Positions 46,976-54,568 of a stretch of 64,000 nucleotides of DNA are shown piece after piece (position 1 is the stretch's first letter; each line of letters starts with the position of its first letter). Source of the DNA: a bacterium (GTDB taxonomy: Bacteria; Bacillota; Bacilli; Lactobacillales; Streptococcaceae); NCBI GenBank assembly GCA_905221325.1, contig CAJNCS010000005.1:62001-126000 (forward strand), written 5' to 3'. The notes beneath the pieces are model-generated. The model was not told the origin of the DNA. It ran no database searches and saw only the letters and a program-made list of their open reading frames with translations. Both the position numbers and the translations under genes were made by a program.

Positions 46976-47004
46976 TTGCATTCGTTTTCCCAAGTGGGTA
47001 TACT
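46976..47004 (+). promoter_or_regulatory. trhO promoter
   Basis: TTGCAT (46976-46981), 17-bp spacer, TATACT (46999-47004). It lies downstream of the IS right end and looks undisturbed. Confidence 0.75.
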
Positions 47005-47060
47005 AGTATAGTTGAATGAAAAATTCTGAAAATTTAAGAATAGAAAAGAGAACAAATCTT

Positions 47061-48047
47061 ATGGCAAAAGATATTCGTGTCTTACTTTACTACCTTTATA
47101 CTCCAATTGAAAACGCAGAGCAATTTGCGGCAGACCACTTGGCTTTCTGTAAATCAATCGGTCTCAAAGGCCGTATCCTAGTCGCTGACGAGGGAATTAA
47201 CGGGACTGTTTCAGGTGACTACGAAACAACTCAAAAGTACATGGACTACGTTCACAGCCTCCCAGGCATGGAAGACCTCTGGTTCAAGATTGACGAAGAA
47301 AGTGAACAAGCCTTCAAGAAGATGTTTGTTCGCTACAAGAAAGAAATTGTCCACCTTGGTTTGGAAGACAACGATTTTGACAACGACATCAACCCACTTG
47401 AAACAACAGGTGCTTACTTGTCTCCAAAAGAGTTCAAAGAAGCCCTTCTTGACGAAGATACCGTTGTCCTTGACACACGTAACGATTATGAGTACGACCT
47501 AGGACATTTCCGTGGAGCTATCCGCCCAGACATCCGCAACTTCCGTGAATTGCCACAATGGGTCCGTGACAACAAGGAAAAATTCATGGACAAACGTGTC
47601 GTGGTTTACTGTACAGGTGGAGTTCGCTGTGAGAAATTCTCAGGCTGGATGGTCCGTGAAGGTTACAAAGATGTAGGTCAATTGCACGGAGGAATCGCAA
47701 CTTACGGTAAAGACCCAGAAGTCCAAGGTGAACTTTGGGATGGGAAAATGTATGTCTTTGACGAGCGTATTGCCGTCGATGTCAACCATGTCAATCCAAC
47801 CATCGTAGGGAAAGACTGGTTTGATGGAACACCATGTGAACGTTATGTCAACTGTGGAAATCCCTTCTGTAACCGTCGTATCTTAACATCAGAAGAAAAT
47901 GAAGACAAGTACCTTCGTGGATGCTCACACGAGTGCCGTGTTCACCCACGAAACCGCTATGTTTCAGAAAATGAATTGACACAAGCAGAGGTGATCGAGC
48001 GCCTAGCCGCTATCGGTGAAAGCTTGGATCAAGTCGCTACAGTATAA
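47061..48047 (+). CDS. trhO: tRNA uridine(34) hydroxylase TrhO (rhodanese family)
   Basis: A 328-residue enzyme (former UPF0176) that makes 5-hydroxyuridine at the tRNA wobble position. The N-terminal domain contains [16 protein letters not shown], the rhodanese domain (about 125-220) has the active Cys in [17 protein letters not shown], and the C-terminal Cys-rich tail is [14 protein letters not shown] with [14 protein letters not shown]. The start at 47061 ([15 protein letters not shown]) is the family start; an in-frame ATG at 47016 lies too near the promoter. Confidence 0.94.
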   Translation: MAKDIRVLLYYLYTPIENAEQFAADHLAFCKSIGLKGRILVADEGINGTVSGDYETTQKYMDYVHSLPGMEDLWFKIDEESEQAFKKMFVRYKKEIVHLGLEDNDFDNDINPLETTGAYLSPKEFKEALLDEDTVVLDTRNDYEYDLGHFRGAIRPDIRNFRELPQWVRDNKEKFMDKRVVVYCTGGVRCEKFSGWMVREGYKDVGQLHGGIATYGKDPEVQGELWDGKMYVFDERIAVDVNHVNPTIVGKDWFDGTPCERYVNCGNPFCNRRILTSEENEDKYLRGCSHECRVHPRNRYVSENELTQAEVIERLAAIGESLDQVATV

Positions 48048-48051
48048 AGCA

Positions 48052-48076
48052 AACAGCTCCTCAGGGGCTGTTTTTC
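48052..48076 (+). terminator. Terminator after trhO
   Basis: AACAGCTCC / GGGGCTGTT (9 bp, one G-U) with TCA loop and T5 tail. Confidence 0.92.
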
Positions 48077-48168
48077 TATGCTTTATATCTAAAAATCTAA
48101 AGTTTGTTTCTGTATCTTTCAGGAAAATAGGGTATACTATGTGTAAACGATTTCAAAGGAGGCCAGTT

Positions 48169-49029
48169 ATGGCGAAAACATTTTTTATCCCAAATAAAGA
48201 AAGCATTCTAGGACAACAGGAGGTCTTGACTGCCAAGTCCATCTTGGCCTTGGTGGAGGGTTTGGAGTCACACAGTTATGATGCGGTCTATCTCCGTCAG
48301 CCCCTCAATCGTCTCGAGTATATCGAGTGTGCGATAGTGGGCCAATCACAATTTCTTTTCAAGGTCAACTATGCGGATAGTCGAAAAGGCTATCAAGTGG
48401 TGATTCCAGACTTCCTTACCAGAGCGGACTGGGAGATTGTAGAAGCTCTCCTCCAAGCCCTATCGAGCAAGTTGGGGCAAGTGGTAGAAGGGCTAGAAGA
48501 CTTTGACTTTGAAGCTTATTTCCGACAAACAGTCAAGCATTATCTAGCAGATAAGGCAGCTCGTCTAGTATACTGCCAAGGTCTCTTGTCTCCTATCTAT
48601 CTCAACAAGGAATACCTCGAGAGCTTTTTGGCTGAGGATGGATTGGCACGTTTTGAAGAGCTAGTCAAGAAGGTTCAAGGCTCTGATGCCTACCTTGCCA
48701 GTGTGAAATTTTACCCAGACGCCCAAGGCAAGGTACACGGTATCTACCACCTAGCCCAAGGAGTCAAGACGATTTTACCTAAGGAACCCTTTGTACCTGC
48801 TCCTTATACCGAGCAGCTGGCAGGCAAGGAACTTGTTTGGGAGATTGACCTAGTGGCGATTTCTGGTGATGGTTCAAAAGCCGAAGACTACGAATCCATC
48901 GCTCGCTTGGATTATGAAAAATTCCTAGAGTCACTACCAACAGCATTTTACCACCAACTAGATGCCAATCAACTAGAAGTACAAGCCATTTTGGGAAAAG
49001 ATTTTGAGGAATTGGCAACCATCAAGTAG
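48169..49029 (+). CDS. Conserved streptococcal protein, DUF4299-like
   Basis: A 286-residue soluble protein without signal or membrane segments. It starts AKTFFIPNKESILGQQEVLT and runs through VEGLESHSYDAVYLRQPLNR, an RLEYIECAIVGQSQFLFKVN strand, HYLADKAARLVYCQGLLSPI and a C-terminal domain with KELVWEIDLVAISGDGS. I associate it with DUF4299, which has no known function. The ATG at 48169 has AAAGGAGG at ideal spacing and a TATACT 31 bases upstream, so the long in-frame extension to 48016 is rejected. It is a single-gene unit closed by a bidirectional terminator. Confidence 0.78.
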   Translation: MAKTFFIPNKESILGQQEVLTAKSILALVEGLESHSYDAVYLRQPLNRLEYIECAIVGQSQFLFKVNYADSRKGYQVVIPDFLTRADWEIVEALLQALSSKLGQVVEGLEDFDFEAYFRQTVKHYLADKAARLVYCQGLLSPIYLNKEYLESFLAEDGLARFEELVKKVQGSDAYLASVKFYPDAQGKVHGIYHLAQGVKTILPKEPFVPAPYTEQLAGKELVWEIDLVAISGDGSKAEDYESIARLDYEKFLESLPTAFYHQLDANQLEVQAILGKDFEELATIK

Positions 49030-49055
49030 ACATTTTTCAAAAAAGAGTAAGCATA

Positions 49056-49089
49056 AAAATCCCTGTCATTAACAAATGGCAGGGATTTT
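49056..49089. terminator. Bidirectional terminator between convergent genes
   Basis: AAAATCCCTG-t-CATT opposite AATG-g-CAGGGATTTT around AACA, a stem of about 14 bp with A/T flanks on both strands. Confidence 0.93.
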
Positions 49090-49091
49090 GG

Positions 49092-50054
49092 TTAAAAGAA
49101 GGTCAGGATGCGAAGGTAGTCAACTGTCAGCGCAAGCTCTGCAATGAAGAAGGGTAAGAGAATAGCGCCATCAAGTAAGACAGCTAGTAAGAATCGATAA
49201 AATGGGTCAAGGCTACTGGTCTTACTTGGCTTGCTAATCACAAAGAGATTGCCAAGGGCAAAGATGACCATGCTTAGAAGAGTGAGGATACCAGCAAATC
49301 GTAAGCCACCAAAGAGTGCAAAGAAACTTGCTAGAGCCGTTAGGACAAGTGGGATAGCAAAGAGTCGGCTGTAACGATCGAAGGCTTCTTGGAATGTGAA
49401 GCCGTTCTCCTGATCTAGCACACGACGAACGGTGAAGCCTCCCAAAATGATGGAAAAGTAAAATAGAGCGCTAGCGACCAAGATAGAAAGTCCAGCAAAG
49501 AGATCTAAAGGTGGGAGCTGGTTAGGAGAGCTATTAGCCATAGAAATCATATAGCCATAGTAGAGGCGCTTGATATGATAGATACTAAAGAAAAGGTTAA
49601 TCGAAGATAGCAAGGTGAGCAGGGCAAAGACACTATAACGATGCTTTTGGTCTGTGGTCTTGCTGGCAGTTGGTTCCTGGATAGCATCCAGCAGCCAAGT
49701 CCAAAACAGTGCGATTTCTTCTTTTAATCTGGCAGTTTTACGAGGGTCAATATCTGGGATATAGGGGCTTTCTAAAGCCTTGCTGAGGATGTTTTTTTCT
49801 TTTGCAGTGTTTTCTTGCTTGCGTTCCTCTTCAGCTTTCCCTTCTCCCTCTTCCTCGGTTTGGGTTTCCTCGATTATTTCGGGAGTTTCCTCCTCATGCG
49901 TTTCCAGCTCTTTAGGTGAGACAGGTGTTTCTTCGCTTACTTGTAGTTCGGTCTCCACAGTTTCCGAAGTCTCTGGCTCGTTGGGCTGGATTTCCGATTT
50001 TGTCTGAGGTGATTTCTTCTCAAGATCGGCACTTTCAAACCATTCTTGTGTCAT
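49092..50054 (-). CDS. Membrane protein with acidic N-terminal region (DUF6574-like)
   Basis: A 320-residue protein. Residues 1-105 are extremely rich in Glu, Thr and Pro (e.g. EETPEIIEETQTEEEGEG) and probably disordered in the cytoplasm. The rest carries about five spans (YSVFALLTLLSSINLFFSIY, LFAGLSILVASALFYFSII, LFAIPLVLTALASFFALFG, ILTLLSMVIFALGNLFVI, FLLAVLLDGAILLPFFIAEL). Function unknown; I link it tentatively to DUF6574. AAAGGAGG precedes ATG 50054; a TTG upstream is rejected. It is last in the PadR-led operon, with a possible internal promoter TTGACA in the 62-bp gap. Confidence 0.8.
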   Translation of the reverse strand: MTQEWFESADLEKKSPQTKSEIQPNEPETSETVETELQVSEETPVSPKELETHEEETPEIIEETQTEEEGEGKAEEERKQENTAKEKNILSKALESPYIPDIDPRKTARLKEEIALFWTWLLDAIQEPTASKTTDQKHRYSVFALLTLLSSINLFFSIYHIKRLYYGYMISMANSSPNQLPPLDLFAGLSILVASALFYFSIILGGFTVRRVLDQENGFTFQEAFDRYSRLFAIPLVLTALASFFALFGGLRFAGILTLLSMVIFALGNLFVISKPSKTSSLDPFYRFLLAVLLDGAILLPFFIAELALTVDYLRILTFF

Positions 50055-50116
50055 GGTGGAACCTCCTTTTTTATGGTCGTTTTCTATCTTTAGACTAGCA
50101 GATGAAAGCGTTTTTG

Positions 50117-51046
50117 TCAATGATTTCTAGGTGGAGCAGAGTATTCTTCTTTTGGTAGGTAGATATCTTGGTTGGCTTTTATAATGAGTATATCCTTAAC
50201 ATCTGCTTTGTCTGTCTTGTAGGGGTTGGCAAGTTCATTGTCTTTTTGTCTAGGGTGTTCTCTGTATGCTTTACGATAAATACCGCCATGCTTAGAAGAA
50301 ATGTCTAAATTGATACGATCGAATTCTGTCTTAGAAAGAAAGAGTGTTAAGTCATTGTGAGAGTCTAGCTTAACCTTGCCGTGAACCTTAATATTTTCAG
50401 CATAGATATGCCCCCCTTCTGTCTTGACCTGACTATCTGTCAATTCGGTATCAAAAATATTGATAATACTAGGTGTCGTTAGTGTACTGTTCTTGATGGA
50501 GCTTTCTGTTATTCTTAAGTGGTAGCCTTTTGTTTTGATTGTCGCATTTTCAAGGGTGGCTTGACGGATGGAGGTCTGTCCACGATTGACTGAGACAGTG
50601 ATAGCTTTCAGAGTTCTCCCTTTAGGTAAAGAGAGAATAACTTCATTAAAACGGTTAGAATAACTGCTGGCGATACGAAGTAGGCCTTCGATTCCTGAAC
50701 CGAGAAAACGATGTTGGGAGGCTTGTTTGTCAGTGACGCTCAGTGTTTTGTCACTCATGCCAGTAGTTAGATCGTGACGACCAGACACGGAAGGATGATA
50801 GGTGATGTGGATCTTGTCATCTAGAGATTCTGTGATGGTTAGGCTGTGTTCCTCAAGGGCTAAATCAAGTTTTTCCACTTCATTTCCAAAGGTCACTTCT
50901 TCGATACGATTGTCATAGATGGGATCTTTTGACATGGCAAGCAAACTTTGAATACCATTGGACTGGGCGCCGACAACTATCATGATAAAACCAAGGATTG
51001 TAGAAATCACACCAAAGATGAGAAATCCTTTTGTCAATTTACGCAT
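50117..51046 (-). CDS. DUF4097-type membrane-anchored beta-solenoid protein
   Basis: A 309-residue protein with one N-terminal span (GFLIFGVISTILGFIMIVVG) and a long extracellular repetitive beta domain. The DUF4097 pattern is seen in VILSLPKGRTLKAITVSVNR, ATIKTKGYHLRITESSIKNS and AENIKVHGKVKLDSHNDLTL. LiaX-like and similar proteins in Firmicutes respond to membrane-active agents. ATG 51046 with AGAGAGGTG is preferred to a GTG nine bases upstream. It overlaps the DUF1700 gene by about 8 bp. Confidence 0.85.
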   Translation of the reverse strand: MRKLTKGFLIFGVISTILGFIMIVVGAQSNGIQSLLAMSKDPIYDNRIEEVTFGNEVEKLDLALEEHSLTITESLDDKIHITYHPSVSGRHDLTTGMSDKTLSVTDKQASQHRFLGSGIEGLLRIASSYSNRFNEVILSLPKGRTLKAITVSVNRGQTSIRQATLENATIKTKGYHLRITESSIKNSTLTTPSIINIFDTELTDSQVKTEGGHIYAENIKVHGKVKLDSHNDLTLFLSKTEFDRINLDISSKHGGIYRKAYREHPRQKDNELANPYKTDKADVKDILIIKANQDIYLPKEEYSAPPRNH

Positions 51047-51632
51047 GTCTGTCACCTCTCTTTCCTTTTTTTAGAATCCATTGCACCAAGCGGACGACTA
51101 GAAGACCAAAGAAACGAGCTACATAGGAGATGCCTAGTAGAACAAGAGAAGAAGCACCGATAGAGAGCAAACCTGCTCCGAAAATTAAGATAAAGGCAGA
51201 TTTAGCTTCTACTAGGATGCTAAAACTTTCTACGATAAAGAGTCCGCCCAGCAGGATTCCCGTCACAGAGACGGTAAAGAAGGCTAGAATGACAGCGACC
51301 GCCGCGATAAAAAGCCCGATAATGGTTAAGATAATTGCAATTCCAACAGGAATGCCGATAGGGGCTGCTAGTAAGGCCAAGAGGGCAATATGTAGGAGTT
51401 GGCGATCATTCTTTTGAGCGGGTGCCTCATTGACTTTCTTGTCGAGGAGGTTAGAGAGGACATCGTGGGCCGCTTCTTTTGGTGTTCCTAGACTAGCAAT
51501 GAGTTCTTCTTCGCCCTCTGGACCTGCATCGTCAAATAGTTCCTTAAAGTAGTCCATGGCTTCGATGCGGTCAGCTTCAGGTAGTTTATGGAGATAGGTT
51601 TCTAACTGAGTCAGATAGTCAGTTCTTGTCAT
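51039..51632 (-). CDS. DUF1700/HAAS-domain membrane protein
   Basis: A 197-residue protein. The N-terminal HAAS domain (about 1-65) reads YLTQLETYLHKLPEADRIEA, MDYFKELFDDAGPEGEEELI and LGTPKEAAHDVLSNLL. Three to four spans follow in two glycine/isoleucine-rich blocks and a basic C-terminus ends in KKGKRGDRHA. In many Firmicutes such proteins are encoded with PadR and DUF4097 proteins, as here, and are thought to relay envelope stress. The gene overlaps padR by 14 bp. Confidence 0.88.
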   Translation of the reverse strand: MTRTDYLTQLETYLHKLPEADRIEAMDYFKELFDDAGPEGEEELIASLGTPKEAAHDVLSNLLDKKVNEAPAQKNDRQLLHIALLALLAAPIGIPVGIAIILTIIGLFIAAVAVILAFFTVSVTGILLGGLFIVESFSILVEAKSAFILIFGAGLLSIGASSLVLLGISYVARFFGLLVVRLVQWILKKGKRGDRHA

Positions 51633-51945
51633 GGCGGATACTCCCTTCTATGATGCCGTTGATGGTTTCGGTATAGAGCGTCCACTCTTCCTTTAGAGTA
51701 ACGAGCTGCTCTACGCCCCGATTGGTCAAGGAGTAGTATTTGCGCATACGCCCCTGAAACTCTCTAGAGTAGGTGGTCAGAAAGCCATTGGCTTCCAATT
51801 TTTTGAGAATGGGATAGAGCGTAGATTCTTTGATATTGGCGATGAGTTTAATGGTTTGGCTAATCTCATAACCATAAGAATCCCCCTGCTCCAGTACAGC
51901 CAAGATGAGAAACTCGATCAAGGCAGAGGATGTTGGGAAGTACAT
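51619..51945 (-). CDS. PadR-family transcriptional regulator
   Basis: A 108-residue winged-HTH protein. Marks: FLILAVLEQGDSYGYEISQT, IKESTLYPILKKLEANGFLT, and the wing YSREFQGRMRKYYSLTNRG, ending in a dimerising helix with LVTLKEEWTLYTETINGIIE. AAAGGAGG lies before ATG 51945. Two AT-rich 19-bp palindromic sites upstream are candidate operators. It probably represses its own operon together with the three membrane-protein genes downstream. Confidence 0.93.
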   Translation of the reverse strand: MYFPTSSALIEFLILAVLEQGDSYGYEISQTIKLIANIKESTLYPILKKLEANGFLTTYSREFQGRMRKYYSLTNRGVEQLVTLKEEWTLYTETINGIIEGSIRHDKN

Positions 51946-51963
51946 GGGAAACCTCCTTTATAT

Positions 51964-51982
51964 TATATAAAAATTTTATATA
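51964..51982. promoter_or_regulatory. Candidate PadR operator, copy 1
   Basis: TATATAAAA-A-TTTTATATA, a palindrome with 9-bp arms lying in the minus-strand promoter region of the padR operon, 19 bp before the start codon. Confidence 0.5.
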
Positions 51983-52033
51983 TACTCTTTTCAAATATAT
52001 TGTATCTCAAGTTGAAAGCCCTGTCAAGAAATA

Positions 52034-52052
52034 TGTGTAAAAATTTTATATA
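52034..52052. promoter_or_regulatory. Candidate PadR operator, copy 2
   Basis: TGTGTAAAA-A-TTTTATATA, identical to copy 1 at 17 of 19 positions and exactly 70 bp away. It lies between padR and the terminator of the MFS gene. Confidence 0.45.
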
Positions 52053-52055
52053 TAA

Positions 52056-52081
52056 AAAACTCCTAGTAAAAACTAGAAGTT
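52056..52081 (-). terminator. Terminator of the CynX/NimT-like MFS gene
   Basis: On the minus strand ACTTCTAG-ttttta-CTAGGAGT then TTTTTT; the stem starts right after the MFS stop codon. Confidence 0.75.
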
Positions 52082-53247
52082 TAGAGGATTTTATCAGCCC
52101 GATCCACCATAAAGAGTGAGATGGTCATGATGATATCGATGGCTAGAAGGGCAAGGACAGCTGGGATCCAAGATTGGAAAAGTTCAAAACTATAACCAAA
52201 CAAGGCAGGTCCAAAAGCAGCTAAGATGTATCCTCCTGTTTGCGCTAGTCCTGATAGCTGAGCGGTCTTTTCAGGAGAACTGGTTTTAAGAGAAAAACAA
52301 ACCATGAGGTAGGGGAAGAGGGCACTGCAGGCCGTTCCAATCAAGAGATGGACGACTAACCAGTAGAGGAAATTATTGGTTGGATACAAGAGCATGGCAA
52401 TTCCTGTCATCCCAGCGATAGAGATAATTGCCAGCATGATTCGACGATGACCATCTGACAGACGAGTCGTCAGACTTGGAACAGTCATTGAAAAAGGAAT
52501 GCTGATCAGTGAGAAAATAGAAGCGAGGAGAGCCGCATCACTATTAGAAATACCAGCATTAACAGCCATAGTTGGCAACCAGGTCATACTTGTATAAAAG
52601 AGCAAGGACTGAAGTCCGCCAAAGATAATGATGGCCCAAACATCTTTACTTTTTAGAATATTCTCTTTGACTTGCTTTTCTTTTTGGCTTTCTAGGTGGT
52701 GGTTGTGGCGATGATTTGGCAACCAGACTAGCAGAGTGACCAGACATAGAAAGCTGAGAACGAGGATGAGGCCCTTCCAAGAACTAGCTTGGGTGATAGG
52801 GACGGATAGATAAGAAGCGATGGCCGTTGAAACACCCATGGCAGTGACATAGAGCGTTGTTAGGAGACTGATTTTTTGAGGCTGATTTGCCTGGATCATA
52901 CTTGGGAGGAGTACATTGAAAATGGCGATGCTCGCTCCGATGATCAGAGTTCCTAGATAGAGAAGGGGAAGATTGAAGATACGAATGACAGAGCCAATAG
53001 TTAAGAGGAGGAGACAGTAAGTGAAGAGGTGTTCTAATCCGATCTTTTGTGCCAAGCGACTCGCAAAAGCTGAGAAAAGAGCAAACATCAAGAGAGGGAG
53101 ACTGGTTAAAATCGCGAGAGAGCTAACCTCCACTCCTAGTCCCTGAGCGATATCTCCTAAAATGGTTGGAAGAGCAGTAAAAGGAGAGCGTAAAACAGTC
53201 CCGATTAAGACAATTCCTAGAACAAAAAAGAGTGATTGTTTTTTCAT
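52081..53247 (-). CDS. MFS transporter, CynX/NimT type
   Basis: A 388-residue transporter with twelve spans. Marks of the cyanate/nitroimidazole subgroup: LGIVLIGTVLRSPFTALPTI at the N-terminus, ASRLAQKIGLEH after span 2, FGGLQSLLFYTSMTWLPTMA and LSGLAQTGGYILAAFGPALF. Substrate unknown. GAGG stands before ATG 53247. It is a single-gene unit, divergent from the glycosyltransferase gene; the 218-bp gap between them is AT-rich and contains both promoters. Confidence 0.87.
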   Translation of the reverse strand: MKKQSLFFVLGIVLIGTVLRSPFTALPTILGDIAQGLGVEVSSLAILTSLPLLMFALFSAFASRLAQKIGLEHLFTYCLLLLTIGSVIRIFNLPLLYLGTLIIGASIAIFNVLLPSMIQANQPQKISLLTTLYVTAMGVSTAIASYLSVPITQASSWKGLILVLSFLCLVTLLVWLPNHRHNHHLESQKEKQVKENILKSKDVWAIIIFGGLQSLLFYTSMTWLPTMAVNAGISNSDAALLASIFSLISIPFSMTVPSLTTRLSDGHRRIMLAIISIAGMTGIAMLLYPTNNFLYWLVVHLLIGTACSALFPYLMVCFSLKTSSPEKTAQLSGLAQTGGYILAAFGPALFGYSFELFQSWIPAVLALLAIDIIMTISLFMVDRADKIL

Positions 53248-53465
53248 AAAAACCTCGAATGGATGATTTTAATAACAGCTTATTTTAAGGTTTTTTTCTT
53301 ACAATGTCAAGGAGAGGACTGTTAAGAAAGCTAGAACGATTTAACTGAAAATAGAGTGAAAAGGGACAGATTTCTTTACTAGAATTTTTCTTGATTTGAG
53401 ATAAAAATAGGAAACTAGGAAATTTTGTGATAAAATAGTGGAAGGAATAATTCAGGAGAGTAGAA

Positions 53466-54503
53466 GTGACTCAAAATATTGGTGAAAAGCTGGTTTCAAT
53501 TGTTATCAGCGCATACAATGAAGAGAAATATTTGCCGGATCTCATTGAAGATTTAAAAAATCAAACATATAATAAAAAAAATATTGAAATTCTATTTATT
53601 AATGCTATGTCGACCGATGCAACGAAAGAGATAGTACAACAATTTATAAAGGAAAATAATGAGTTTAGATCCATCAGACTTTATGATAATCCCAAGAAAA
53701 ATCAAGCTAGTGGATTTAATATGGGCATCAAGCAATCAATAGGCGATGTTATTTTGAAGATCGATGCTCACTCAAAAGTTACAGAAAATTTTGTGAGTGC
53801 GAATGTTGCTCTGATTAACCAAGGAGAGTTTGTTTGTGGAGGAACAAGACCGACCATTGTGGAAGAAAAAGATAAGTGGTCAGAAGTCCTACATCTTGTT
53901 GAAGAAAACATGTTCGGAAGTAGTATTGCTGATTATCGCAATAGTTCTCAAGATAGGTATGTATCTTCCATTTTTCATGGGATGTATAGACGAGAAGTTT
54001 TTCAGCATGCTGGCTTGGTAGATGAGCAGCTTGGTCGAACAGAAGATAATGAACTTCACTATCGAATCAGAAAACATGGCTATCGCATTAGGTATAGCCC
54101 GAGTGTTTTATCTTATCAGTATATTCGACCAACTTTTAAAAAGATGCTCTACCAAAAATATTCTAATGGATTGTGGATTGGTTTAACAACACATGTTAAG
54201 CCACAGTGCCTATCAATCTTTCATTATGTTCCTTTTGTTTTTGTTATAAGTATCTTCTTAAGTATTTTGTTAGTACCATTTTCAGTGACATTTCTTTTTT
54301 CTCTAATTGCAATTTACTTTTTATTCGTTCTTATGTTGACAGTATTAACTTATGCAAAACATAAAAACATGCTATTGCTTCTAATGCCTATTCTTTTATT
54401 CGCCATTCATTTTTCTTATGGAGTTGGAACCTTGTTTGGTCTTATTAAAGGATTTAAATGGAAGCAAACTTATAGAAATCAGATTATTTATTTGGAGAAT
54501 TAG
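53466..54503 (+). CDS. Family 2 glycosyltransferase with C-terminal membrane segments
   Basis: A 345-residue enzyme. The GT-A domain has VSIVISAYNEEKYLPDLIED, the AMSTDATKEI motif, ILKIDAHSKV as the DXD-like metal site (DAH) and the acceptor-side RTEDNELHYRIRKHGYRI. Three C-terminal spans follow, so it works at the inner membrane face. Translation starts at GTG 53466 after CAGGAG. The gene is visibly more AT-rich than the one after it, which suggests separate ancestry. With the CapD-like enzyme downstream it may make or modify a surface glycan outside the main capsule locus. Confidence 0.9.
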   Translation: MTQNIGEKLVSIVISAYNEEKYLPDLIEDLKNQTYNKKNIEILFINAMSTDATKEIVQQFIKENNEFRSIRLYDNPKKNQASGFNMGIKQSIGDVILKIDAHSKVTENFVSANVALINQGEFVCGGTRPTIVEEKDKWSEVLHLVEENMFGSSIADYRNSSQDRYVSSIFHGMYRREVFQHAGLVDEQLGRTEDNELHYRIRKHGYRIRYSPSVLSYQYIRPTFKKMLYQKYSNGLWIGLTTHVKPQCLSIFHYVPFVFVISIFLSILLVPFSVTFLFSLIAIYFLFVLMLTVLTYAKHKNMLLLLMPILLFAIHFSYGVGTLFGLIKGFKWKQTYRNQIIYLEN

Positions 54504-54568
54504 AGAAGATGTTCTCAAAAAGATTAATAACAGTATTATCCAACTCTTTTAAGGGGGAGTAAATTCCT

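Noticed and set aside
48016..48168. Extension of the DUF4299-like gene to 48016
   Set aside because: It would overlap the end of trhO, its terminator and a TATACT promoter element; ATG 48169 has an ideal ribosome site.
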